64,000 nt of DNA from Allokutzneria sp. NRRL B-24872 (GCF_002155965.1 NZ_MUMH01000013.1:1-64000); one strand, 5' to 3'. Counted from the stretch's first letter, positions 1 through 9,045 are shown. The notes: generated by a model not told the origin, from the sequence alone. Numbers and translations: made by a program.

Positions 1-53
1 TTCGTACTCCTAGCGGGATTTGGGATCGCTCTCTTTCCCGCTAGGAGTACGAA
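1..53. repeat. 18-bp perfect inverted repeat, copy 1
   Basis: Arms 1-18 and 36-53 are exact reverse complements, with a 17-base spacer. The outer half of each arm is TTCGTACTCCTAGCGGGA or its complement. The window edge cuts the left side, so the stem may be longer. A second, imperfect copy with the same arm sequence lies at 62769-62828. It is intergenic, downstream of the leftward MobA-like gene. Function unknown: a dispersed palindromic repeat, a protein-binding site, or a terminator. Confidence 0.75.
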
Positions 54-120
54 ACGGGAAGGTTCAGACCACTCCGGCGCGCGATGAGGCGGGCGGGAGG
101 ATGAGGCGCATGAGGGAATT

Positions 121-681
121 CTAGTTCGTGGGGCGTGGTGGGTGGCGCCAGTTGGCCAGGTCGGCGGGGGTGTCGATGTCGTCGGTCTCGGCGTGCTCCG
201 CGGGCAGGTGGAGCACGGCGAGATCGGCCAGCACGCGGCGGAGTGAGGCGCCTGCGGGGGATTCCGGCAGCGCCCGCCGCAACGCCCCGGCGCGCCACAC
301 CCCAGCGGTCCACTGTGGACGGTCGTCGGCGTCGACGAGCACGACCCCGTCGACGCCGACGGCCAGCGCGGCGCGCAGTCTGTCCACAGTGGACGCGGTG
401 ACCCCGGGCTGGTCGACGGCGAGCACCGCGACGACGTCGGATTCCACCAGCGCCAAGCCCGCCGCGAGCCCGGCGACCGGACCACCGCCGGGCGGTTCCT
501 CGCGCGTCCACACCACGGGCCGGGCGCTCTCCCGCGGCGGCCCGACGACCACGACGCGCGAGGCGGGGGGCGCCGCGTCGAGCACGCGGTCGAGCAGCGT
601 CCGCCCGCCGAGCACGATCGCCGCCTTGTCCCGCCCGCCGAGCCGCCGACCCGAACCCCCGGCCAACACGATCAGATCCAC
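121..681 (-). CDS. MobA-like nucleotidyltransferase
   Basis: A 186-residue protein that opens with the MobA-family nucleotide-binding signature LAGGSGRRLGGRDK at residues 6-19. Members of this family transfer GMP or CMP to molybdopterin during molybdenum cofactor maturation; close relatives act on other phosphorylated substrates. Length is normal for a single-domain MobA. It starts with GTG only 13 bases after the P450 stop codon, so the two are probably co-transcribed. Two copies of the TCCACWGTGGA palindrome lie inside it (309-319, 383-393). The family is clear; molybdopterin as substrate is inferred. Confidence 0.8.
   Translation of the reverse strand: MDLIVLAGGSGRRLGGRDKAAIVLGGRTLLDRVLDAAPPASRVVVVGPPRESARPVVWTREEPPGGGPVAGLAAGLALVESDVVAVLAVDQPGVTASTVDRLRAALAVGVDGVVLVDADDRPQWTAGVWRAGALRRALPESPAGASLRRVLADLAVLHLPAEHAETDDIDTPADLANWRHPPRPTN
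309..319. repeat. Iterated palindrome TCCACWGTGGA (11 copies in window)
   Basis: First of eleven exact copies. The others are at 383-393, 8300-8310, 16627-16637, 30656-30666, 34526-34536, 37993-38003, 38513-38523, 40246-40256, 47548-47558 and 51868-51878. Ten lie inside coding sequence, in more than one reading frame; in one frame the site encodes S-T-V-D. One lies inside a terminator-like hairpin. Partial copies occur near 14647 and 59819. Confidence 0.8.
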
Positions 682-694
682 GCCCGGAAGGGTC

Positions 695-1903
695 TCAACC
701 CAGGGTCGCGGGGATCGAGGTGGGGCCGATGGTGATGAAGGACGGCGAGTACGGGATGTCGGCCGGATCGATCGCCAGCCCCAGGTCCGGGAACCGCCGG
801 TAGAGCGAGGCGAGGGCGATCTGCCCTTCGAGGCGGGCGAGGTGCGCGCCGACGCAGAACCGGGGTCCGTGGCCGAAGCCGAGGTGCGCGCCCTGGTCGC
901 GGGTGATGTCGAACTCCCCCGCGCTCTCCCCGAACGCCTCCGGGTCCAGGCCCGCCGCCTGGAAGGACACGCCGACCGCCTCGCCCTTGGGGATGTGCAC
1001 GCCGTCGATGGTGACGTCCTCCGCGGTGAACCGGAAGCTGGTCCACATCACGGAGTGCCGGTACCGCAACGTCTCCTCGACCACGTCGGCCCAGCGGTCC
1101 CCGGACTTGGCCAGCTCCAGCTGATCGGGGTTCTGCGCGAGCGCGACGATCGCGTTGCCCAGCATGTGCACGGTGGTCTCGTGCCCGGCGAGCACCATCA
1201 GCCACAGCACGCCGACCAGCTCGTCGGTGCTGAACCTGTCGCCCGCGTCCCGCGCCTGGACGAGTCCCGAGGTGAGGTCGTCGCCGGGCTCGGCCTGCTT
1301 GCGCGCCACCAGCTCGTGCAGGTAGCCCAGGTAGGCGTTCTGCGTCGCGAAGGCCTCCTCGGGCGGCGTGGTGTGCGAGAGCAGCAGCGTCGTCCACCGC
1401 CGCACCTGGGCGCGCTCGGAGCGGGGAACGCCGAACAGCTCGCAGATCACCCACATCGGCAGCGCCTCGGTGAAGGCGGGCACGAGGTCGACGCCGTCGC
1501 CCGCCTCGGCGACGCCGTCGAGCAGTTCGTCCACGATCGCCTGCACACGCGGGCGCAGCGCCTGCACGCGGCTCGGCGTGAACGCCTTGGTGATCAACCC
1601 GCGCAGCCGCCGGTGCTGCTCGCCGTCGGTGGTGGACAGGTGCTTGCCCTGCACGATCGCGCGCAGCGGCCAGTCCTCGGCGATGGTGCCGTCGTGCAGC
1701 GCGGGCCAGTGCTCGGGCTCGCGGAGGAAGGTCTTGTTGTCCCCCGCGATGATCTGGCGCGCGGCGGCCTGCGACAGCGCGAGATAGGCCTGCACGCCAC
1801 CGGGATAGGCGACCTTGACGACGGGGCCGATCTCCCGGAGACGGGTGCAGGTGTCGAGCACGGACTCATCCGCTGCCGGGAACGAGGGAATTCCAGTCGT
1901 CAT
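695..1903 (-). CDS. Cytochrome P450
   Basis: A bacterial class I P450 of 402 residues. It shows the I-helix oxygen-activation motif AGHETT, the K-helix ETLR (ExxR), and the heme loop GFGHGPRFCVGAHLAR with the cysteine thiolate ligand. It would hydroxylate a small hydrophobic substrate using ferredoxin and a reductase encoded elsewhere. The start at 1903 is chosen because GAGAAGG sits 8 bases upstream; an in-frame ATG at 1930 lacks such a site. It is followed after 13 bases by the MobA-like gene. No ferredoxin or biosynthetic neighbours are visible, so the substrate cannot be inferred. Confidence 0.93.
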   Translation of the reverse strand: MTTGIPSFPAADESVLDTCTRLREIGPVVKVAYPGGVQAYLALSQAAARQIIAGDNKTFLREPEHWPALHDGTIAEDWPLRAIVQGKHLSTTDGEQHRRLRGLITKAFTPSRVQALRPRVQAIVDELLDGVAEAGDGVDLVPAFTEALPMWVICELFGVPRSERAQVRRWTTLLLSHTTPPEEAFATQNAYLGYLHELVARKQAEPGDDLTSGLVQARDAGDRFSTDELVGVLWLMVLAGHETTVHMLGNAIVALAQNPDQLELAKSGDRWADVVEETLRYRHSVMWTSFRFTAEDVTIDGVHIPKGEAVGVSFQAAGLDPEAFGESAGEFDITRDQGAHLGFGHGPRFCVGAHLARLEGQIALASLYRRFPDLGLAIDPADIPYSPSFITIGPTSIPATLG

Positions 1904-2123
1904 CGAGAACACCTTCTCTGCGCCGAACATTTCGGGAGCACGCGGAATGTCCGAAGGAAATCAGTAGATCAACCACAAATATGCGGTCTCGCGCGCTCTG
2001 GGCTGGCAAGCATCCTCGCCACCCGTGCCCGGAACAAGATTCCCCGTGAATCACGCACCCCATCGGACTAAGGTGAACACCAGATTTTCGGGCCTTGCCG
2101 AACGGTGATGTCCGACATCCGCC

Positions 2124-2129
2124 TAAGAT
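2124..2129 (+). promoter_or_regulatory. -10 element of a putative leaderless promoter
   Basis: TAAGAT lies 8 bases upstream of the kinase ATG at 2138, and no ribosome-binding site is visible between them. The spacing fits a leaderless transcript starting at or next to the start codon, as is common in actinobacteria. No convincing -35 box is seen. Confidence 0.45.
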
Positions 2130-2137
2130 GCCCGCCC

Positions 2138-3910
2138 ATGGGGAGTGAGCGGGTGGTCGCCGGGCGCTACCGGCTCGACGAGCGGATCGGCTCCGGCGCC
2201 ATGGGCGTGGTCTGGCGGGCCACCGACACCGAGCTGGGGCGCGAGGTGGCGCTCAAGCGCTCGCAGGAGGGCGACAACGGCCAGATCCGCCGCGAGGCCA
2301 GGATCGGCGCCGGGTTGCACCACCCGCACGTGGTCACCGTCTTCGACGTGGTCGTGGATCAGGACGAGCGCTGGCTGGTGATGGAGTACCTGCCCGCGCG
2401 CACCCTCGCCGAGGTCCTGGACGCCGACGGCCCACTGGACCCCGGCACCACCGCGCGGATCGGCGCCCAGCTCGCCGCCGCGCTCACCGCGATGCACGAG
2501 CGCCGCATGGTGCACCGCGACATCAAGCCGGGCAACGTGCTGGTCAGCGAGGACGGCACCGCCAAGCTCACCGATCTCGGCATCGCGCAGTGGGCGGAGG
2601 TCACCCACACCACCAGCGGCCAGGTCGGCGGCACGCCCGGTTACCTCGCCCCCGAGGTGGCCGACGGGCACGACGCGAAGTCCGCCTCCGACGTCTTCTC
2701 CCTGGGCGCCACCCTCTACGCCGCCGTCGAGGGCGGTTCTCCGTGGGGTGAGTCCACGCGCGGACCGTTCGCGCAGCTGCGCCGCGCCGCCTCCGGGGTC
2801 ACCGAGCCGATGAAGCGCGCGGGTCCACTGGAGCCCGTGCTGGCCCGGATGCTCGACAAGGACCCCGCGCGGCGGCCGAGCGCGGAGCGGGCGAAGGAGC
2901 TGCTCGACGCGATCAGCGGCACCTCGACCCCAGTGTTCTCCTTGCCCCGCAAGCGAAAGCGGCGTGCGCTGGCCCTCGGAGCCGCTGCCGTCGCGATCGC
3001 GCTGGTGGTGGGGGCGGCGATCTACCTGACGCGGCAGACCGTGGTCCCCGGCTCGCTCGGCGACCCGCGCACCGCCGACCCGTGCTCCCTGCTCGACGCG
3101 GCGGCCGTGGCCTCCTTCGGCGAGGTCACCTTCGACTCCGAGTACGGCGAGTTCCTCCGCTGCGGCCTCTTCATCAAGCAGAGCGCCGAGGACCAGGACC
3201 TCATCGTGCTGGGGCTGGAATTCGACAAGCGCGACGAGTACCCGGAGCGCCCGTACACGCCGGGGCAGCTCGGCTGGCCGCACCGTCCGCCGGAAAAGGA
3301 CGGCCAGTGCGTGCGCGCGGTCGCGCTGCCCGACATCGGCCAGGTCAAGATCACCACGTACCACAAGCAGGACAAGCCCGCTCCGCTGTGCGCCATCGCC
3401 GAGGCCGCGTTCAGCAACGCGCTCGCCGTGCTCTCCCGCGGCGAGATCCCGCGCCGCCGCGAGCCGTTCGCGAAGGAGTCGATCGCGCGGCTGGAGGCGT
3501 GCAGCCTGCTGGGCGATGCCGACCTGGCCCAGGTGCTCGGCGTCCCCGGCATGCCGGTGGAGCCCAAGATCGGCGGCTGGACCTGCTACTGGGAGAAGGG
3601 CAAGGTCGAGGCCGAGATCTCACTGTCGCGCAACTGGGAGCTCTCCCCCGGCCCCGACGAGGACGGCGAGCTGATGCGGATCGGCACGCGCGATGTCTTC
3701 GTCGACACCATCAAGGCGCGCAACGACGGCGCGGACGTCTGCGTAGCGCAGATCGTGTTCCGCAAGTACGACAAGAAGGCGGCGTGGAACGACCGCTGGG
3801 ACGAGCTGGTCAACGTCGCCGTGGAGACCAAGTCCGACCCGCTGCCCGCGCTCTGCGCCAAGGCCGTCGCGCTGGCCAGGGTCGTGGAAAGCCGCCTGCC
3901 CCCGGCCTGA
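2138..3910 (+). CDS. Transmembrane Ser/Thr protein kinase with DUF3558-like sensor region
   Basis: A PknB-type receptor kinase of 590 residues. The N-terminal kinase domain (about 1-265) has the glycine loop GSGAMG, the catalytic loop HRDIKPGN, a DLG in place of the usual DFG, and the LAPE segment. One membrane helix follows near residues 275-300. The extracellular half contains two similar segments, each with a conserved Cys-Ser-Leu-Leu (CSLLDAA, CSLLGDA) and a distal cysteine, like DUF3558 lipoproteins. The ligand is unknown. An earlier in-frame ATG at 2105 would add 11 unlikely residues. The gene converges on an NlpC/P60 hydrolase. Confidence 0.92.
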   Translation: MGSERVVAGRYRLDERIGSGAMGVVWRATDTELGREVALKRSQEGDNGQIRREARIGAGLHHPHVVTVFDVVVDQDERWLVMEYLPARTLAEVLDADGPLDPGTTARIGAQLAAALTAMHERRMVHRDIKPGNVLVSEDGTAKLTDLGIAQWAEVTHTTSGQVGGTPGYLAPEVADGHDAKSASDVFSLGATLYAAVEGGSPWGESTRGPFAQLRRAASGVTEPMKRAGPLEPVLARMLDKDPARRPSAERAKELLDAISGTSTPVFSLPRKRKRRALALGAAAVAIALVVGAAIYLTRQTVVPGSLGDPRTADPCSLLDAAAVASFGEVTFDSEYGEFLRCGLFIKQSAEDQDLIVLGLEFDKRDEYPERPYTPGQLGWPHRPPEKDGQCVRAVALPDIGQVKITTYHKQDKPAPLCAIAEAAFSNALAVLSRGEIPRRREPFAKESIARLEACSLLGDADLAQVLGVPGMPVEPKIGGWTCYWEKGKVEAEISLSRNWELSPGPDEDGELMRIGTRDVFVDTIKARNDGADVCVAQIVFRKYDKKAAWNDRWDELVNVAVETKSDPLPALCAKAVALARVVESRLPPA

Positions 3911-3930
3911 TCGGGCGCGGGGGCAGGCGG
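3892..3930. terminator. Bidirectional terminator hairpin over a stop codon
   Basis: A perfect 13-bp inverted repeat (arms 3892-3904 and 3918-3930) with a 13-base loop that contains the kinase TGA. It lies between convergent genes and would serve both. It has no U-tract, as is usual for high-GC actinobacterial terminators. Confidence 0.7.
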
Positions 3931-3943
3931 TGGAGAACGTGCG

Positions 3944-5308
3944 TCAGATCAGGCGGGTGGCGTACGGCATGATGCCGCCGTAGCGCACCGAGGTGACGCG
4001 CACCCGGGCTCCGGAGAACGGGGCCTCGACCATCCGCCCGCCGCCGATGTACATGGCGACGTGGTGGATGCGACCGCCGCTGTGCGCCCAGAACAACATG
4101 TCACCGGGCTGCATCTGCGACAGCGGCACCTTGCGGCCGGAGTTGTACTGGTAGCCGCTGTAGTGCGCCAGGTTGATGCCGATCCCGGCGAAGGCGTAGA
4201 TCATCAGGCCCGAGCAGTCGAAGCCGATCTTGCGGTAGTCGCCGAAGGAGTCGGCGACGCCGCCGTCGCGGATACCGCGCGTCGGACCGCTGCCGTTACC
4301 GCCGCCCCACGCGTAGATCACGCCGAGCTGCGAGAGCGCCCGGTTGATCACGATCTGCGCGGCGCCGCTGCCCGAGACCCTGGTCGGCTTCTGCGCGGTG
4401 CCCCGGTTGCCGCCACCGCTGGAACCACCGGTGCGCCTGCGCTCCTCGGAGGCGGCCGCCGCCGCGGCCTCGGCGGCCTGGCGGGCCAGCTCGGCCTCTT
4501 CGCGGCGCTTGGCCTCCTGCCAGTTCTCGAAGGTGCGGCGCTGGTTCTGCAGGCCGCCGACCCGGTTGCGGGCCTCCTCCAGCTGCCGTTCGACCGAGCC
4601 GCGCTCGTTCTCCAGCTGCTCGGCCCTGCGCTCCTGCCCGGCCCGCGCGCTGACCGCGGCGTTGCGGGCGGTGTCGGCGGTGCGCTTCGCGGTCTCGGCC
4701 GCGTCCTCCTTGGACTTCGCGACCTCCAGCGCCTTGCGGGCCAGCGAGTCCTTGTTGGCCTTGTCGGTGCGCGCCCGGTGCATGTTGTCCAGCGCGGTGA
4801 GCTGCGAGCCGCTGGCCGCGTCGAGCATCCGCAGGCGCTCCAGCAGCTCGTCGGCGCTGCGCACACCCATCAGCGCGCGGATCGAGCCGACCGTGCTGCC
4901 CTGCTGGTAGCTGCTGCTGGCGAAGGCGTCGACCTGCTTGCGGACCTCCTCGATGGCCCGCCCGGCCGCCTCCGCCTCGGCCTTGGCCCCGTCGGCGTCG
5001 CGCTTGGCCGCCAGCGCCGCCGCCTCGGCCTCGTCGAGGTCGACCTGCGCCTTGTTGGCGTCCTCCATCTTCAGCTGGACCTCGGCGGAGAGCTCCAGGA
5101 GCTTGGTCTCGGCCTGGGTCAGCTGGTTGGTCAGCCTGCCGACCTCACCGGCCTTGGAGTCGACGTCCACCCGCCCCTGCTGGAGCTCGGAGTCGCTGGG
5201 GTTGGGCGGCGGAGGGGGGACGGCCTGCGCCGTGCCCGCGATCCCGACCGCGGTGACCATCGCGAGGGCCACGCTGACGAGCGTGCTGCCGCTCCTACGA
5301 GCCGACAT
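3944..5308 (-). CDS. Secreted NlpC/P60 peptidoglycan endopeptidase (RipA/RipC-like)
   Basis: A 454-residue secreted cell-wall hydrolase. It has a signal peptide (about 1-32), a long alanine- and glutamate-rich coiled coil (about 35-290), a basic linker, and a C-terminal NlpC/P60 domain with catalytic cysteine in FDCSGL and histidine in RIHHVAMY. Relatives cleave the stem peptide between D-Glu and meso-DAP at the septum, and the coiled coil acts as autoinhibitor or FtsEX docking region. The start at 5308 is set by GGGAGGTGAG just upstream and the immediate signal sequence; a longer in-frame extension to 5608 has no signal peptide. Possible MtrA-type repeats lie in the promoter region. Confidence 0.92.
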   Translation of the reverse strand: MSARRSGSTLVSVALAMVTAVGIAGTAQAVPPPPPNPSDSELQQGRVDVDSKAGEVGRLTNQLTQAETKLLELSAEVQLKMEDANKAQVDLDEAEAAALAAKRDADGAKAEAEAAGRAIEEVRKQVDAFASSSYQQGSTVGSIRALMGVRSADELLERLRMLDAASGSQLTALDNMHRARTDKANKDSLARKALEVAKSKEDAAETAKRTADTARNAAVSARAGQERRAEQLENERGSVERQLEEARNRVGGLQNQRRTFENWQEAKRREEAELARQAAEAAAAAASEERRRTGGSSGGGNRGTAQKPTRVSGSGAAQIVINRALSQLGVIYAWGGGNGSGPTRGIRDGGVADSFGDYRKIGFDCSGLMIYAFAGIGINLAHYSGYQYNSGRKVPLSQMQPGDMLFWAHSGGRIHHVAMYIGGGRMVEAPFSGARVRVTSVRYGGIMPYATRLI

Positions 5309-5461
5309 CAACTCACCTCCCACGGCGGACCACGGTTGTTCCTGGTCCCGCTGAGCCGTCCGACGCGGTGTCACCCGCCGAACACGCAGCGCAACTGTGC
5401 ACCGCTGCCCCAACTCCTGCCACTCGTAGCAGCAGAAACACGCGCCCCGTCCCTCACTCGT

Positions 5462-5487
5462 GTCACAAAAGGCTACAAATCGGTCAC
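5462..5487. promoter_or_regulatory. Candidate MtrA-type direct repeats
   Basis: Three spaced pentamers, GTCAC (5462-5466), GCTAC (5472-5476) and GTCAC (5483-5487), lie 10 and 11 bases apart on one DNA face, about 155 bases upstream of the NlpC/P60 start. MtrA sites in actinobacteria are loose direct repeats of GTCAC at about one helical turn, and MtrA is known to control cell-wall hydrolase genes. The assignment is inferred. The rest of the 319-base gap 5309-5627 shows only this and the terminator below. Confidence 0.4.
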
Positions 5488-5582
5488 GGTCCCGCCCCGT
5501 TGCCCCGCCCGGGAGGAGAGGACCGACGCGCTGAACCTTACGCAGCGCGACGCCGCTGGGAAGCCCTTTCGGGCACCGAAAC

Positions 5583-5606
5583 GGCCCCTCCCGCGAAGAA
5601 GGGGCC
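5583..5606. terminator. Terminator hairpin downstream of the acyl-CoA synthetase
   Basis: A 7-bp perfect stem GGCCCCT/AGGGGCC with a 10-base loop, about 20 bases beyond the leftward acyl-CoA synthetase stop at 5628. Confidence 0.6.
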
Positions 5607-5627
5607 ATTCGAACTCACCCGTCCAGC

Positions 5628-7166
5628 CTAGTTGACCTGACGGTCCTGACCAGCCCAGAACGGCTGGCGGAGCTTGAACTTCTGGATCTTGCCGGTGGCC
5701 GTGCGCGGGATGGACTCGCGGAACTCCACCGAGGTCGGCGCCTTGTACCCGGCCAGCCGCTGCTTGCAGTGCGCGATGATCTCCTGCTCGCTGACCTCGG
5801 CGCCCTCGGCGGTGACCACCAGCGCCTTGATCGTCTCGCCCCACTTCTGGTCGGGAACGCCGATCACCGCGACCTCGGCGACGGCCGGGTGGCTGAACAC
5901 GGCGTCCTCGACCTCGATGGAGGAGACGTTCTCACCACCGGTGATGATCACGTCCTTCTTCCGGTCGGAGATCGTCAGGTGGCCCTCCTCATCCAGCGTG
6001 CCGCCGTCGCCGGTGTGGAACCAGCTGCCGTCGAGCGCGTCGGCGGTGGCCTCCTCGTTGTTCCAGTAGCCGGCGAGCACGGTGTTGGAGCGGGCCAGCA
6101 CCTCGCCGGTGTCGGAGACCTTGAGCCGGACGCCGATGGCCGGGGCGCCCGCGCGGGAGAGCTTGCGGGCGCGCTCCTCGGCGGGCAGGTCGACGTCCTG
6201 CGGCCGGGTGCGGTTGAAGGTCAGCGTCGGCGAGGTCTCGGTGAGGCCGTAGAGCTGCTGGAACTCCCAGCCCAGCTCCTCCTCGATGCGCGCGATGGTG
6301 CGGGTGGGCGGCGGGGCGCCCGCGCAGACGATGCGCAGGGAGCCGCGCCCGGGGATCTCGCCCTGCCAGTCCTGGGCGGCGTCGAGCACCATGTTCCACA
6401 CGGCGGGCGCGCCGCAGGCCAGGGTCACGCCGTGCTGCTCGACCCGGCGCAGGATCTCCGCGCCGTCGACCTTGCGCAGCACGACCTGCTTGGCGCCGAG
6501 CCCGGCCAGCACGAAGGGCATGCCCCAGCCGTTGCAGTGGAACATCGGCAGCGTGTGCAGGTAGACGTCGCGCTCCCACGCCCGCACGTGTAACCCGAAG
6601 GTCATCGTGTTGGTCCAGATGTTGCGGTGGGTGATCTGCACGCCCTTGGGCCGCGCGGTGGTGCCCGAGGTGTAGTTGATCGTGGCCGTGGCCTCCTCGT
6701 CCGGCTCGGCCCACGCGCGGGGCTCGACGCCGAAGCGCATCAGCTCGGTCTCGGTCTGCTCGCCGAGCACGAAGCGGTGCGGCGCGGTGATGCCGCTGAG
6801 GTCGGCGTCCAGCTCGGGGTCCACCAGCAGCGTCGAGGCGCCGGAGTGCTCGACGATGTAGGCGATCTCCTCGGCGCGCAGCCGGAAGTTGACCGGGACG
6901 CAGACCCGGCCGCTGGCGGGCACGGCGTAGAGCAGTTCGAGCAGCCTGCTGGAGTTGTGGCTGACCACGGCCACGCGCTCGCCCTCGCCGACGCCGAGCG
7001 CGTCCAAGCCCGCCTGCCAGGCCCTGACCCGCGCCGCCACGTCGCCGTAGGTGGTCGTCGGCACCGCGGCCGCTGGCTGGTCGGGCTCGTCGACCACGGC
7101 GGTCGCGCCGGACCACACGGTCTCGGCTCGATCCACGAAGTCGGCGACGGTAAGCGGGACCCGCAT
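5628..7166 (-). CDS. Fatty acyl-CoA synthetase (AMP-forming)
   Basis: A 512-residue ANL-superfamily ligase that activates a carboxylic acid as acyl-AMP and transfers it to CoA. It shows the P-loop-like motif YTSGTTARPKG, the hinge and substrate region GGENVSSIE, and the C-terminal catalytic-lysine motif GKIQKF. Similarity is to medium/long-chain acyl-CoA synthetases (FadD/AlkK type). The ATG at 7166 is preceded by GGAGGT at 9 bases. It is monocistronic, with divergent and convergent neighbours. The acyl chain cannot be read from the sequence. Confidence 0.9.
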   Translation of the reverse strand: MRVPLTVADFVDRAETVWSGATAVVDEPDQPAAAVPTTTYGDVAARVRAWQAGLDALGVGEGERVAVVSHNSSRLLELLYAVPASGRVCVPVNFRLRAEEIAYIVEHSGASTLLVDPELDADLSGITAPHRFVLGEQTETELMRFGVEPRAWAEPDEEATATINYTSGTTARPKGVQITHRNIWTNTMTFGLHVRAWERDVYLHTLPMFHCNGWGMPFVLAGLGAKQVVLRKVDGAEILRRVEQHGVTLACGAPAVWNMVLDAAQDWQGEIPGRGSLRIVCAGAPPPTRTIARIEEELGWEFQQLYGLTETSPTLTFNRTRPQDVDLPAEERARKLSRAGAPAIGVRLKVSDTGEVLARSNTVLAGYWNNEEATADALDGSWFHTGDGGTLDEEGHLTISDRKKDVIITGGENVSSIEVEDAVFSHPAVAEVAVIGVPDQKWGETIKALVVTAEGAEVSEQEIIAHCKQRLAGYKAPTSVEFRESIPRTATGKIQKFKLRQPFWAGQDRQVN

Positions 7167-7287
7167 GGTCTTCGTACCTCCAGGGCCGGGAACACCGAGT
7201 GGCGGGAAGAGTACTGAGCGCTACGAGCGAGCGACAGGCACCCCCGGGATGACTCACCCTTGCGGAAGCCGGTGCCAGGATGCGGAC

Positions 7288-7773
7288 GTGCGTCTCCAGT
7301 TGCGGCGGGCCGGTACCGGGCTCGCCATCCTCGGCCTCGTCGTCACCGTCCTCGGCACGTTCCTGCCGTGGCTGCACTCCGGCTCGGTGCTCCGCAACAG
7401 CTACGAGGCCGCTGACCTGGTCAGACGCCTGCTCGAACTCGACTCCGGGGTCGGTGGCGCGCTGCTGCTGGTCTGGCCGGGGGTCGGCCCGGTGGCCGCG
7501 CTGTGTGTCGCTGGTTACCTCGTGGGATTTCCTCGCGTCTCGGCTGTAGCGAATCTCGTGTTCTCGGCGATAACCGGCGCAGTGGGGGTGTTCGCGTCCG
7601 TCCACGCCGACAACGGGGGATCTTTGGTCGGCATCAGCTGGACGGGACCTGTGACCGTGCTGGTCGGCGCCGTGCTGGCGCTGCTCGGCGCGATCGCCGT
7701 GCTCGTGGGCGCCCCTGGACCGTTCATTCAGGGGAGAAACATTGAGCAGCACCGAGGGACAGCCGGTCCCTGA
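7288..7773 (+). CDS. Small membrane protein of unknown function
   Basis: A 161-residue protein with about four hydrophobic helices, in the pattern of small actinobacterial membrane proteins whose first helix is followed by FLPW. No catalytic motif is seen. The GTG at 7288 is chosen because the first hydrophobic segment begins right after it; longer in-frame extensions run antiparallel into the divergent acyl-CoA synthetase gene. Its end overlaps the next gene by 32 bases, so it is probably translationally coupled to the paralogue pair downstream. Confidence 0.7.
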   Translation: MRLQLRRAGTGLAILGLVVTVLGTFLPWLHSGSVLRNSYEAADLVRRLLELDSGVGGALLLVWPGVGPVAALCVAGYLVGFPRVSAVANLVFSAITGAVGVFASVHADNGGSLVGISWTGPVTVLVGAVLALLGAIAVLVGAPGPFIQGRNIEQHRGTAGP

Positions 7774-9031
7774 GGTTCCCGGGATCATCTTCGAGGAGCC
7801 CCAGCCGCTCCAGCAGCAGCCGCGCAAGCGCAGGACCGGCCTGATCGCCGGTGTCGTCGTGGGCGTTGTCGCCCTCGTCGGCGGGGGCGTCACGCTGGCC
7901 GTGGCGATGCAGGGCGGCGGCGCGCCGGGCTCGTCCCCGCAGGCCGCGGTGACCGGCCTGGTGGACGCGCTGAACAAGAACGACACCGTCGGCGTGCTCG
8001 ACCGGGTCCACCCGGCGGAGGCCAAGGCCTTCCGCGACCTGGCGATGACCTCCTCGGCGGAGATGAAGCGCCTTGAGGTGCTGCGCGCGGACGCCGACGC
8101 GCTGAAGATGAGCGGCGCCTTCACCGCGCAGGAGGTCGGCTTCGCCGACGAGCCCGAGGAGAAGGTCAACGACCGGATCAGCGTGGTGAAGCTGGTCACC
8201 GGCCGGTTCTCGATGACCGAGGACCCCGCGCAGGCGCCGTACACCGAGAAGTTCCTCAAGCTCGTGGAGGGCACCCCCGGCGCGTCGACCAAGCAGACGT
8301 CCACTGTGGACATCGCGAGTGTCGTGCAGCGCACCGGAAAGCCCGTCCGGATCGCCACCGTGAAGGTCGGCGACAAGTGGTACCCCAGCGTCTACTACTC
8401 GCTCGCGGACTTCGTGCTGCAGATGACCGGGCGCTCCTGGCCGAAGGAGTCCATCCCGGCCGTCGGCGCGGCGAGCCCGGAGCAGGCCGTGCGCGAGCTG
8501 GTCACCGCGGCGGTGGACGGCAACACGCGCAGGGTGATCGAGCTGCTGCCGCCGACCGAGATGGCGGTCGCGCACGACTTCGGCAACGCGCTCGTGGTCG
8601 AGCTCAGCGGCGAGACCCCCTCGGACACCAAGCTGATCGAGCTGCAGACCGAGACCAAGGACATCCCCGGCGGCAAGCGGATCAGCCCGCGCAAGATCGT
8701 GGTGGAGACCGGCGGCATGCGGATCACGCTGGCCAGGGACGGCGACTGCGTCACCATCGACGCCGGTGAGGGCAAGCGCGTCATGTGCCTGGACCAGGTG
8801 CTCGCCGGGATGGAGATGGCCGCGGCCGAGGAGGGCGTCGTGCTGCCCGAGCCCGCGATCCGGGCCTTCCTCGGGATCGGCCGCAACCTGCTCGACATCG
8901 GCGTCGCCACGGTCGAGGAGAACGGCAAGCACTACCTGAGCCCGACCGGCACGATCACCGAGCTGGCCCTGACCTTCCTGCGCGGGCTGGACCCCGCGGC
9001 GATGGAGGAACTGGCGAAGCTCGGCCGCTGA
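7742..9031 (+). CDS. Membrane-anchored protein, tandem paralogue A
   Basis: A 429-residue protein with a short cytoplasmic proline-rich N-terminus, a basic stop (RKRR), one membrane helix (about residues 30-52), and a large extracytoplasmic domain. It starts at TTG (7742), supported by AGGGGAG 6-7 bases upstream. It aligns with the next gene throughout: a helix, then a segment ending MKRLEV or LKRLEV, a G-K-[PG]VRIA[ST]VKV motif, and a KHYLSP or KHYVSP end. No known enzyme motif. The extracellular part looks like two related alpha/beta repeats of about 170 residues. Function unknown. Confidence 0.75.
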   Translation: MSSTEGQPVPEVPGIIFEEPQPLQQQPRKRRTGLIAGVVVGVVALVGGGVTLAVAMQGGGAPGSSPQAAVTGLVDALNKNDTVGVLDRVHPAEAKAFRDLAMTSSAEMKRLEVLRADADALKMSGAFTAQEVGFADEPEEKVNDRISVVKLVTGRFSMTEDPAQAPYTEKFLKLVEGTPGASTKQTSTVDIASVVQRTGKPVRIATVKVGDKWYPSVYYSLADFVLQMTGRSWPKESIPAVGAASPEQAVRELVTAAVDGNTRRVIELLPPTEMAVAHDFGNALVVELSGETPSDTKLIELQTETKDIPGGKRISPRKIVVETGGMRITLARDGDCVTIDAGEGKRVMCLDQVLAGMEMAAAEEGVVLPEPAIRAFLGIGRNLLDIGVATVEENGKHYLSPTGTITELALTFLRGLDPAAMEELAKLGR

Positions 9032-9045
9032 GCCGCGCACGTCGA

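Noticed and set aside
41-511. Arginine-rich frame near the left end, minus strand
   Set aside because: Out-of-frame shadow of the MobA-like gene with no plausible protein composition.
5309-5608. N-terminal extension of the NlpC/P60 protein and possible ydaO-type c-di-AMP riboswitch
   Set aside because: The extension lacks a signal peptide and the strong ribosome-binding site is at 5308. I looked for the conserved ydaO core in the leader and did not find it.
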